A DNA stretch of 64,000 nt, taken from Pseudomonas putida. GTDB lineage: Bacteria; Pseudomonadota; Gammaproteobacteria; Pseudomonadales; Pseudomonadaceae. The notes beneath the pieces were generated by a model. It searched no databases and was not told the origin of the DNA. It saw only the letters and a program-made list of their open reading frames with translations. The stretch is taken from NCBI GenBank assembly GCA_041879295.1, contig CP047152.1:1679501-1743500 (forward strand), in the 5' to 3' direction. Each line of letters starts with the position of its first letter. Position 1 is the first letter of the stretch. Positions 37,463-45,485 of the stretch are shown piece after piece. The translations under genes and the position numbers were made by a program.

Positions 37463-37816
37463 ATGGGACGTTTGACCACACACGTACTGGATGCCGCGCA
37501 TGGCTGCCCGGGTAGCTCGATCAAGGTCGAGCTGTATCGCGTCGAAGGCCAGCAGCTGGAGCTGGTGAACACCGCCCTGACCAACAGCGATGGCCGCGTC
37601 GACGCGCCGCTGTTGCAGGGGGAAGATTACCGTACGGGTGTTTACCAGCTGCAGTTCAGCGCTGGTGATTACTACCGCGCCCGTGGCGTGCAACTGCCGG
37701 CCCAGGCGTTTCTGGATGTTGTTGTGCTGCGTTTTGGCATCGACGAGTCGCAGGAGCACTACCATGTGCCGCTGCTGATTTCGCCGTACAGCTATTCGAC
37801 CTATCGTGGAAGCTAG
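37463..37816 (+). CDS. hiuH: 5-hydroxyisourate hydrolase
   Basis: 117-aa transthyretin-like enzyme that hydrolyses 5-hydroxyisourate to OHCU. N-terminal RLTTHVLDAAHGCPG with the catalytic His, the HYHVPLLISPYSYSTYR segment, and the terminal tetrapeptide YRGS that marks true hydrolases rather than transthyretins. ATG 37463 gives MGRLTTHVLD. Monocistronic, divergent from puuE, and followed by a strong terminator. No signal peptide. Confidence 0.97.
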   Translation: MGRLTTHVLDAAHGCPGSSIKVELYRVEGQQLELVNTALTNSDGRVDAPLLQGEDYRTGVYQLQFSAGDYYRARGVQLPAQAFLDVVVLRFGIDESQEHYHVPLLISPYSYSTYRGS

Positions 37817-37848
37817 TTGGTCGCTAGAAGAATCTTCGTAGGTCCTTT

Positions 37849-37877
37849 GGCCCGCTCTCACACTGGCGGGCTTTTTT
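37849..37877 (+). terminator. Rho-independent terminator of hiuH
   Basis: GCCCGC...GCGGGC stem followed by TTTTTTT, about 32 bases after the hiuH stop. Confidence 0.9.
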
Positions 37878-37908
37878 TCGTCTGCAGGAAAGTGGTGTGT
37901 GATGTGGG

Positions 37909-40010
37909 GGCGCTCGATCTCCCAGGCGACGTACCTCTACCGCCATACCTTCAAGGCCACACCGCCCGGCATGACGTTGCGTAATGGCCGGGTGTGTTTG
38001 CCGTGGGTTTCAGGGGGTGGCAGAAATCGAGCGCCGCCCGCGCGGCGCATCGCGAGCTGCGCTCGCTCCTACGTTTGTTTCTGGCCAGTAACGCCTGTGG
38101 CAGGCGCGCGCGACCGCCTTGTTTGTACGGCGCGATATCGAGCCATGCGCCAAGGCGTTCGCGCGCAAATCCCACAGGAATGATTGGCCCGAAACAAACG
38201 TAGGAGCGAGCGCAGCTCGCGATGCGCCGCGCGGGCGGCGCTCGGTCTCCCAGGCGACGCACCTCTACCGCCATACAGGCGGCGCTCGATCTCCCAGGCG
38301 ACGTACCTCTACCGCCATACGTTCAAGGCCACACCGCCCGGCATGACGTTGCGCAATGGCCGGGTGTGTTTGCCGTGGGTTTCAGGGGGTGGCAGAAATC
38401 GAGCGCCGCCCGCGCGGCGCATCGCGAGCTGCGCTCGCTCCTACGTTTGTTTCTGGCCAGTAACGCCTGTGACAGGCGCGCGCGACCGCCTTGTTTGTAC
38501 GACGCGATATCGAGCCATGCGCCAAGGCGTACGCGCGCAAATCCCACAGGAATGATTGGCCCGAAACAAACGTAGGAGCGAGCGCAGCTCGCGATGCGCC
38601 GCGCGGGCGGCGCTCGATCTCCCAGGCGACGCACCTCTACCGCCATACAAACGGCGCTCGATCTCCCAGGCGACGTACCTCTACCGCCATACCTTCAAGG
38701 CCACACCGCCTGGCATGACGTTGCGCAATGGCCGGGTGTGTTTGCCGTGGGTTTTAGGGGGTGGCAGAAATCGAGCGCCGCCCGCGCGGCGCATCGCGAG
38801 CTTTGCTCGCTCCTACGTTTGTTTCGGGCCAGTAACGCCTGTGGCAGGCGCGCGCGACCGCCTTGTTTGTACGACGCAATATCGCGCCAAGCGCCAAGGC
38901 GTTCGCGCACAAATCCCACAGGAATGATTGGCCCGAAACAAACGTAGGAGCGAGCGCAGCTCGCGATGCGCCGCGCGGGCGGCGCTCGATCTCCCAGGCG
39001 ACGCACCTCTACCGCCATACCTTCAAGGCCGCACCGCCCGGCATGACGTTGCGCAATGGCCGGGTGTGTTTGCCGTGGGTTTTAGGGGGTGGCAGAAATC
39101 GAGCGCCGCCCGCGCGGCGCATCGCGAGCTTTGCTCGCTCCTACGTTTGTTTCGGGCCAGTAACGCCTGTGACAGACGCGCGCGACCGCCTTGTTTGTAC
39201 GACGCGATATCGCGCCAAGCGCCAAGGCGTTCGCGCACAAATCCCACAGGAATGATTGGCCCGAAACAAACGTAGGAGCGAGCGCAGCTCGCGATGCGCC
39301 GCGCGGGCGGCGCTCGGTCTCCCAGGCGACGTACCTCTACCGCCATACCTTCAAGGCCACACCGCCTGGCATGACGTTGCGCAATGGCCGGGTGTGTTTG
39401 CCGTGGGTTTCAGGGGGTGGCAGAAATCGAGCGCCGCCCGCGCGGCGCATCGCGAGCTGCGCTCGCTCCTACGTTTGTTTCTGGCCAGTGACGCCTGTGG
39501 CAGGCGCGCGCGACCGCCGTGTTTGTACGACGCGATATCGAGCCATGCGCCAAGGCGTACGCGCGCAAATCCCACAGGAATGATTGGCCCGAAACAAACG
39601 TAGGAGCGAGCGCAGCTCGCGATGCGCCGCGCGGGCGGCGCTCGATCTCCCAGGCGACGTACCTCTACCGCCATACAAACGGCGCTCGATCTCCCAGGCG
39701 ACGCACCTCTACCGCCATACAGGCGGCGCTGATCTCTCAGGCGACGTACCTCTACCGCCATACAAACGGCGCTCGATCTCCCAGGCGACGTACCTCTACC
39801 GCCATACCTTCAAGGCCACACCGCCCGGCATGACGTTGCGTAATGGCCGGGTGTGTTTGCCGTGGGTTTCAGGGGGTGGCAGAAATCGAGCGCCGCCCGC
39901 GCGGCGCATCGCGAGCTGCGCTCGCTCCTACGTTTGTTTCTGGCCAGTAACGCCTGTGGCAGGCGCGCGCGACCGCCTTGTTTGTACGACGCGATATCGA
40001 GCCAGGCTAC
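37909..40010. repeat. Nested tandem array of palindromic 328-base units and 44-base sub-repeats
   Basis: Six copies of one unit; the conserved TTCAAGGCC anchor recurs at about 37950, 38322, 38694, 39022, 39350 and 39809 (steps of 372, 372, 328, 328 and 459). The step differences are multiples of about 44, from one, two or four copies of a CGCTCGATCTCCCAGGCGAC-containing sub-repeat ahead of each core. Each core holds 59-base inverted arms, in copy 1 at 38029-38087 and 38185-38243. The last copy is cut off before the permease stop. Open frames on both strands come from the repeat and are not called as genes. Confidence 0.95.
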
Positions 40011-40016
40011 CGGTGC

Positions 40017-41366
40017 TCAGAGGAACACGAACTTGGCAATGAAGATCGCGCACAGCACCCACAGGCTGGCCGAGATTTCCTTGTACTTGCCGGTGCCCGC
40101 CTTCAATGCCACATAGCTGATGAAGCCCAGGGCAATACCATCGGCGACCGAGAACGTAAGCGGCATCATGATCACCGTGACGATCGCCGGAATGCTGTCG
40201 GTGGCCTCATCCCAATGGATATGCGCCATGCTACCCATCATCAGCATTGCAACGTAGATCAGTGCACCGGCTGTCGCGTAGGCAGGAATCATCCCGGCCA
40301 GCGGCGCGAAGAACATCGCGGCGATGAACAGCAGGCCTACCACCACAGCCGTCAGGCCGGTTCGGCCACCTGCGGCAACCCCCGCAGCACTCTCCACATA
40401 GCTGGTCACCGGCGGTACACCTACCACCGCGCCGAACACACTCGAGGCACTGTCAGCCTTCAACGCCTTCGACAGGTTCTCGATACGCCCGTCCGGCGCC
40501 ACCAGGTTGGCTCGTTGCGCGACGCCCATCAGCGTGCCGGCAGTGTCGAACATGTGCACGAAGAGGAACGCCAGCACCACGCTGATCATGCTGACGTTGA
40601 ACACGCCAGCCACGTCCATGGCCATCCAGGTGGGCGCCAGGCTCGGCGGCATCGACATCACCCCGCCAAACTTGACCAGGCCCAGGCCCCAGCCGGCGAC
40701 GGTGACACCGATGATGCTGATCAGGATCGCGCCGAAGACCCGCTTGTAGCTGAGGATGGCGATCAGCAGGAAGCACACGGCTGCCAACAGCGGCCCCGGT
40801 TCATGCAGCGAGCCCAGCTTGATCAGGGTGGCAGGGCTGTCGACGATGATGCCTGCGGTCTTCAGGCCGATCAGCCCGAGAAACAATCCGACGCCGGCCC
40901 CCATGGCATGGCGCAGGCTGACCGGGATGCTGTTGAGCAGCCATTCGCGCACTTTCGACAAGGTCAGGAACATGAACAGCACGCCCGAGACGAATACCGC
41001 CCCCAGCGCCGTTTCCCAGTTGTAGCCCATGGTGCCGACAACGGTGTAGGTAAAGAAGGCATTGAGCCCCATGCCTGGCGCCAGGCCTACCGGCCAGTTG
41101 GCGTACAGGCCCATCAGCAGGCAGCCCAGCGCAGCGGCGATGCAGGTGGCGACAAAAGCGGCACCATGGTCGATGCCGGCGTCGGCCATGATGTTGGGGT
41201 TGACGAAGATGATGTAGGCCATGGTGATGAAGGTGGTCACCCCGGCGATCATTTCGGTTCTGACGGTGCTGCCGTGTTGCTTGAGTTTGAAAATCCGCTC
41301 CAGCCAGCTCGTTTCGAGCGGTGGGGCGAGATCCAGCGTAGGGGCTTCGGATTTGCGGCTTTCCAC
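40017..41366 (-). CDS. Purine permease, AzgA/PbuG-type (NCS2)
   Basis: 449-aa inner-membrane protein with about 13 helices, of the adenine/guanine/hypoxanthine permease subgroup (AzgA, PbuG, E. coli AdeP/GhxP). Typical segments: TEMIAGVTTFITMAYIIFVN near residue 40, ANWPVGLAPGMGLNAFF, FVHMFDTAGTLMGVAQRANL, and GVPPVTSYVESAAGVAAGGR. It is divergent from gclR, with both candidate operator types in the 283-base gap, and faces guaD and xdh functionally. Which purine it prefers cannot be read. Confidence 0.92.
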   Translation of the reverse strand: MESRKSEAPTLDLAPPLETSWLERIFKLKQHGSTVRTEMIAGVTTFITMAYIIFVNPNIMADAGIDHGAAFVATCIAAALGCLLMGLYANWPVGLAPGMGLNAFFTYTVVGTMGYNWETALGAVFVSGVLFMFLTLSKVREWLLNSIPVSLRHAMGAGVGLFLGLIGLKTAGIIVDSPATLIKLGSLHEPGPLLAAVCFLLIAILSYKRVFGAILISIIGVTVAGWGLGLVKFGGVMSMPPSLAPTWMAMDVAGVFNVSMISVVLAFLFVHMFDTAGTLMGVAQRANLVAPDGRIENLSKALKADSASSVFGAVVGVPPVTSYVESAAGVAAGGRTGLTAVVVGLLFIAAMFFAPLAGMIPAYATAGALIYVAMLMMGSMAHIHWDEATDSIPAIVTVIMMPLTFSVADGIALGFISYVALKAGTGKYKEISASLWVLCAIFIAKFVFL

Positions 41367-41465
41367 AGCGGGTACTCCTCAAGTCTTTCTTGTTGTTATG
41401 GAGCCAGTTTCCTGCGCAATGCACTTGGCGGCTCCGCGAGGGAAGGCAGACGTCTGACCGTTTTG

Positions 41466-41481
41466 TTGACTCAAGGGTCAA
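41466..41481. promoter_or_regulatory. RutR-like box upstream of the purine permease
   Basis: TTGACTCAAGGGTCAA fits TTGAC[CT]N4GGTCAA. Including the next bases, 41467-41488 matches 49409-49430 upstream of xdhA at 19 of 22 positions, at a similar distance from its gene. Confidence 0.5.
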
Positions 41482-41505
41482 GAAGTTGCTCGATGGATTA
41501 TCCTT

Positions 41506-41515
41506 TTGTGTACAA
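41506..41515. promoter_or_regulatory. TTGTGTACAA (candidate GclR operator)
   Basis: In the divergent gap between the purine permease and gclR, 140 bases from the permease start and 135 from gclR. Suitable for control of both. Confidence 0.6.
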
Positions 41516-41604
41516 AGAATGCAAATAATGTTTTATGTTTTGTATGCGCAATGCATCGTACAACGGCTATATAGGTAAAACGCCCCCTGCGGAATCGCCT
41601 CAGC

Positions 41605-41614
41605 CTGTGTACAA
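41605..41614. promoter_or_regulatory. CTGTGTACAA, candidate autoregulatory operator
   Basis: One-mismatch variant of the palindrome, 36 bases before the gclR start. Suggests the repressor controls its own gene. Confidence 0.45.
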
Positions 41615-41649
41615 TGGCGCCATACTTTCTCTTCGTGCCTCGAGAGCCC

Positions 41650-42405
41650 ATGAACGAACAGCTGCAACCTCTGAAAAAACCTGCACGAGTCGGCAAGGCC
41701 GGCCGCAGCGGTACCCAGGACGACATCGTCTACGCGCATATTTTCGAGGCCATCCTCGAGCAGCGTCTGGCTCCGGGCACCAAGTTGAGCGAGGAAGCGC
41801 TGGGCGAGATCTTTGGCGTCAGCCGCACCATCATCCGCCGCGCCTTGTCGCGCCTGGCCCACGAAAGCGTGGTGCTGCTGCGGCCGAACCGCGGCGCGGT
41901 GGTGGCCAGCCCGACCGTGGAAGAGGCGCGCCAGGTGTTCTTCTCGCGGCGCATGGTCGAACGCGCCATCACCGAGCTGGCGGTGCAGCATGCTACCCTC
42001 GACCAGCTCAACGAGCTGCGGCAGATGGTGCGTGAGGAGCGCGACAGCTTCTCGCGCGGTGACCGGGGTGCCGGCATCCGCCTTTCCGGTGAGTTCCACC
42101 TCAAGCTGGCCGAAGCGGCGGGCAATGCACCGCTGGTGAGTTTCCAGCGCAGCCTGGTCTCGCAGACTTCGCTGATCATTGCCCAGTACGAAAGCGGCAA
42201 CCGCTCGCACTGCTCTTACGATGAGCACATGCAGCTTATCGATGCCATCGAGGCGCGCGATGCCGAGCAGGCCGTGAGCCTGATGATGCATCACATGGAC
42301 CACATCGACAGCAAGCTGAACCTGGACGAGGAGAGCGCCTCGGACGATTTGCATGCGGTGTTCTCGCATCTGTTGAAAAAGCCCAAGGTTTCCGTCAAGG
42401 GTTGA
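41650..42405 (+). CDS. gclR: GntR family regulator GclR
   Basis: 251-aa FadR-class GntR regulator: an N-terminal winged helix-turn-helix (about residues 24-85, with KLSEEALGEIFGVSRTIIRR) and an all-helical C-terminal effector domain (FCD). The locus between purine permease and aqpZ/guaD matches that of GclR, the repressor of gcl in P. putida KT2440. The ATG at 41650 is preferred over one at 41614, which overlaps the candidate operator. Effector unknown; glyoxylate or a purine intermediate would fit. Confidence 0.9.
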   Translation: MNEQLQPLKKPARVGKAGRSGTQDDIVYAHIFEAILEQRLAPGTKLSEEALGEIFGVSRTIIRRALSRLAHESVVLLRPNRGAVVASPTVEEARQVFFSRRMVERAITELAVQHATLDQLNELRQMVREERDSFSRGDRGAGIRLSGEFHLKLAEAAGNAPLVSFQRSLVSQTSLIIAQYESGNRSHCSYDEHMQLIDAIEARDAEQAVSLMMHHMDHIDSKLNLDEESASDDLHAVFSHLLKKPKVSVKG

Positions 42406-42425
42406 TCGTTTGCTGGTGTGATCGA

Positions 42426-42444
42426 GGGGCTGCACGGCAGCCCC
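42426..42444 (+). terminator. Hairpin after gclR
   Basis: GGGGCTGC...GCAGCCCC stem 21 bases after the gclR stop, with no T-run. Likely an mRNA end or stability signal. Confidence 0.5.
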
Positions 42445-42554
42445 CAGCCACTACTGGCCATAACCCAAAGGTCTGCTAAATTCTTGTGAGCAAACCTTCA
42501 TCAAGCAGTTGGGCTTGCGCATTCGTTGCGTTCAACTTCTTGAGGAACGGATTC

Positions 42555-43253
42555 ATGAGCATGTCCCTGGGTAAACGCATGGGGGCCGAACTGATCGGCA
42601 CCTTCTGGCTGGTCCTTGGTGGCTGTGGCAGTGCGGTACTCGCAGCCAGTTCCCCTCTCGGCATCGGTGTGCTCGGTGTCGCCTTCGCCTTCGGCCTCAC
42701 CGTACTGACCATGGCCTTCGCCATCGGCCATATCTCGGGCTGCCATCTAAACCCTGCCGTGTCGTTCGGGCTGGTGGTAGGCGGGCGCTTCCCTGCCAAA
42801 GAGCTGCTGCCTTATGTGATCGCCCAGGTGATCGGTGCCATCCTGGCGGCCGGGGTGATCTACCTCATCGCCAGCGGCAAGGCCGGGTTCGAGTTGTCTT
42901 CTGGGTTGGCTTCAAACGGCTACGCCGACCACTCGCCCGGTGGCTATACGCTGGGTGCGGGCTTTGTCAGTGAAGTGGTGATGACCGCCATGTTCCTGGT
43001 GGTGATCATGGGTGCGACCGACTCTCGCGCACCGGCAGGTTTTGCACCCATCGCCATCGGTCTGGCCCTTACCCTGATCCACCTGATCTCGATCCCGATC
43101 ACCAATACTTCGGTCAACCCCGCGCGTAGCACGGGGCCGGCCTTGTTCGTCGGTGGCTGGGCCCTGCAGCAGCTGTGGCTGTTCTGGGTGGCGCCGCTGA
43201 TCGGTGCTGCAATCGGCGGCGCGCTGTATCGGGGCCTGGCGAAAGAACCTTAG
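42555..43253 (+). CDS. aqpZ: Aquaporin Z-like water channel
   Basis: 232-aa inner-membrane channel with six helices and both NPA boxes, HLNPAVSF and [14 protein letters not shown]. The Arg after the second NPA and overall pattern are those of AqpZ, a water-selective channel. The first NPA has a preceding SGCHL where AqpZ usually has SGGHF. ATG 42555 gives [10 protein letters not shown] and follows GAGGAACGG. It overlaps the guaD gene by four bases tail to tail. Confidence 0.92.
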   Translation: MSMSLGKRMGAELIGTFWLVLGGCGSAVLAASSPLGIGVLGVAFAFGLTVLTMAFAIGHISGCHLNPAVSFGLVVGGRFPAKELLPYVIAQVIGAILAAGVIYLIASGKAGFELSSGLASNGYADHSPGGYTLGAGFVSEVVMTAMFLVVIMGATDSRAPAGFAPIAIGLALTLIHLISIPITNTSVNPARSTGPALFVGGWALQQLWLFWVAPLIGAAIGGALYRGLAKEP

Positions 43254-44554
43254 CGCTGGTGAACGCAGCGGCCGGCGGCGTAGGTTTCACGCACGGTACG
43301 GTCATCGCCCAGGGTGGTGAGCACGAACAAGGTTTCTTCGATGCTGTTGGACTGCTGGATGCGGTAGTCCAGCAGTGGCGTGGCCTTGTAGTCCAGCACC
43401 ACGAAGTCGGCATCGTTGCCCGGGCGCAGGCTGCCGATACGGTCCTCCAGGCGTAGCGCGCGAGCGCCGCCGAGGGTGGCCAGGTATAGCGATTTGTACG
43501 GGTGCAGGCGCGCGCCTTGCAGCTGCATCACCTTGTATGCCTCGTTCAGGGTGTTAAGCAGAGAGAAGCTGGTGCCGGCGCCAACGTCGGTACCCAGGCC
43601 CACGTTGACCTTGAACCGCTCGGCCTGGGGCAGGTTGAACAGGCCGCTGCCGAGGAACAGGTTGGAGGTGGGGCAGAAGGCCACGGCCGAGCCGGTTTCG
43701 GCCAGGCGCTGGCACTCTTCGTCGCACAGGTGCACGCCGTGGGCAAACACCGAGCGCTCGCCCAGCAGCTCGAAGTGATCGTAGACGTCCAGATAACCCT
43801 TCTGCTCGGGGAACAGCGACTTGACCCAGTCGATTTCCTTGAGGTTTTCCGACAGGTGCGTGTGCATGTACACGCCCGGGTGCTCCTTGAGCAATTGGCC
43901 GGCCAGGGTCAATTGCTCCGGCGTGCTGGTTGGGGCGAAGCGCGGAGTCACTGCATAGTGCAGGCGGCCTTTGCCGTGCCAGCGCTCGATCAGTGCCTTG
44001 CTTTCGGCATAGCCGGACTCGGCGGTGTCGGTCAGGTAGTCCGGCGCGTTGCGATCCATCATTACCTTGCCGGCGATCAGGCGCAGGTCCAGGCGTTCAG
44101 CCTCTTCGAACAGGGCATTCACCGACTCCGGGTGCACGCTGCCGAATACCAGCGCAGTGGTGGTGCCGTTACGCAGCAGTTCTTTGAGGAAGATCTTCGC
44201 CACCTGGTCGGCGTGGTCTTTGTCGGCGAACTGCTTTTCGCAAGGGAAGGTGTAGGTGTTCAGCCAGTCCAGCAACTGCTCGCCGTACGAGCCGATCATG
44301 CCGGTCTGCGGGAAGTGGATGTGGGTATCGATGAAGCCCGGGGTGATCAGCGCGTCCTGGTAGTGCTCGACCGGGATGCCGGCATCCAGCGTCGGCAGCA
44401 GTTCACTGGCGTGCCCAACGGCGCTGATGCGGCCATCGTCGACCACCAGCAGGCCGTCTTCGTAGTATTCATGGGAAGCCTCCAGGCCCACCTCGGCCGG
44501 GTCGGCAATGCTGTGCAGGATGGCGGCACGGTAGGCTTTGCGGGTAACGGTCAT
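43250..44554 (-). CDS. guaD: Guanine deaminase
   Basis: 434-aa amidohydrolase that deaminates guanine to xanthine. The zinc-binding motif [20 protein letters not shown] is at about residue 68, with the [13 protein letters not shown] and [15 protein letters not shown] segments and the [15 protein letters not shown] [20 protein letters not shown] near the C-terminus. Start chosen as ATG 44554 ([14 protein letters not shown]); the longer frame covers the xdhC stop. It is 10 bases after xdhC and last in the xdhABC-guaD operon. Confidence 0.95.
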   Translation of the reverse strand: MTVTRKAYRAAILHSIADPAEVGLEASHEYYEDGLLVVDDGRISAVGHASELLPTLDAGIPVEHYQDALITPGFIDTHIHFPQTGMIGSYGEQLLDWLNTYTFPCEKQFADKDHADQVAKIFLKELLRNGTTTALVFGSVHPESVNALFEEAERLDLRLIAGKVMMDRNAPDYLTDTAESGYAESKALIERWHGKGRLHYAVTPRFAPTSTPEQLTLAGQLLKEHPGVYMHTHLSENLKEIDWVKSLFPEQKGYLDVYDHFELLGERSVFAHGVHLCDEECQRLAETGSAVAFCPTSNLFLGSGLFNLPQAERFKVNVGLGTDVGAGTSFSLLNTLNEAYKVMQLQGARLHPYKSLYLATLGGARALRLEDRIGSLRPGNDADFVVLDYKATPLLDYRIQQSNSIEETLFVLTTLGDDRTVRETYAAGRCVHQR

Positions 44555-44564
44555 AACACACTCG

Positions 44565-45410
44565 TCAAATGGCTTGGCTGCGGCGGGAGGGCGGCAGCAA
44601 TTGGGCAATGGGGCCGGCATTGGCGGCAGCGTCGTGCTGGCCGAAGCAGGCGTTGTAAGTGGCAATGATTTCACCGGCGATAGACACGGCGATCTCGATG
44701 GGCAGCTTGCCCTTGACCTCGGTCAGGCCCATGGGGCAGCGCATGCGGGCCATGACGGCCTCGTCGAAACCTCGCTCGCGCAGGCGGTGCTCGAACTTGA
44801 CCCGTTTGGTCTTCGAGCCGATCAGGCCGAACCAGGTGAAATCATTGCGCTTGAGAATGGCGGCGGTCAGTTCCAGGTCGAGCTGGTGGTTGTGGGTCAT
44901 GACGATGCAGTAGCTGCCGGGCGGCAGGTCCGCGACTTCGTCGACCGGTTCCTCACTGACGACCTTGGTCACCCCCTTGGGGATGAGTTCGGGGAATTCC
45001 TGTTCACGCGAGTCAATCCAGCGCACCCGGCAGGGGAGCGCGGCGAGCAAGGGTACCAGAGCCCTGCCGACATGGCCCGCGCCGAACACGGCGATCTGCG
45101 CCTGCACAGCGGCCATCGGCTCGAACAGCAGCACGGTGGCGCCGCCGCAACACTGGCCCAGGCTGGCGCCGAGGCTGAAGCGCTCCAGGTGCGGGGTGGT
45201 GCGCTGCTCTTCGAGCATTTGTCGGGCGATGTGCAAGGCTTTGTATTCGAGGTGCCCACCGCCGATGGTGTCGAACAGGCCGCTGGCGCTGACCACCATC
45301 TTTGAGCCGGCATTGCGCGGTGTCGAGCCGCGTTCCTCGATGATGGTCACCAGCACGCAGGCTTCGCCACGTGACTGGTGGTCGGCGAGGGCGTTGATCC
45401 ATTGGTGCAT
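44565..45410 (-). CDS. xdhC: XdhC molybdenum cofactor maturation protein
   Basis: 281-aa accessory protein that binds molybdenum cofactor, promotes its sulfuration and inserts it in XdhB. The N-terminal VLVTIIEERGSTPRNAGSKM and the C-terminal Rossmann-like AVFGAGHVGRALVPLLAALP are family signatures. Follows xdhB by 75 bases (gap holds a degraded REP) and precedes guaD. Confidence 0.95.
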   Translation of the reverse strand: MHQWINALADHQSRGEACVLVTIIEERGSTPRNAGSKMVVSASGLFDTIGGGHLEYKALHIARQMLEEQRTTPHLERFSLGASLGQCCGGATVLLFEPMAAVQAQIAVFGAGHVGRALVPLLAALPCRVRWIDSREQEFPELIPKGVTKVVSEEPVDEVADLPPGSYCIVMTHNHQLDLELTAAILKRNDFTWFGLIGSKTKRVKFEHRLRERGFDEAVMARMRCPMGLTEVKGKLPIEIAVSIAGEIIATYNACFGQHDAAANAGPIAQLLPPSRRSQAI

Positions 45411-45442
45411 GATGCAACCTCTCTAAGCCATGCTGCCGACCC

Positions 45443-45478
45443 TGGTAGGAGCGGTTTTACCCGCACCTGCCAGGGCCT
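45443..45478. repeat. Degraded REP between xdhB and xdhC
   Basis: GGTAGGAGCGGTTTTACCCG with no matching 3' arm of the usual type. It interrupts the xdhB-xdhC gap but not the genes. Confidence 0.5.
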
Positions 45479-45485
45479 TGCGTTG

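Noticed and set aside
37920..40042. Many overlapping open frames of 60-150 codons in the tandem array on both strands
   Set aside because: They repeat with the array, occur on both strands in parallel and have no consistent start site or family; they reflect GC-rich repeat DNA.
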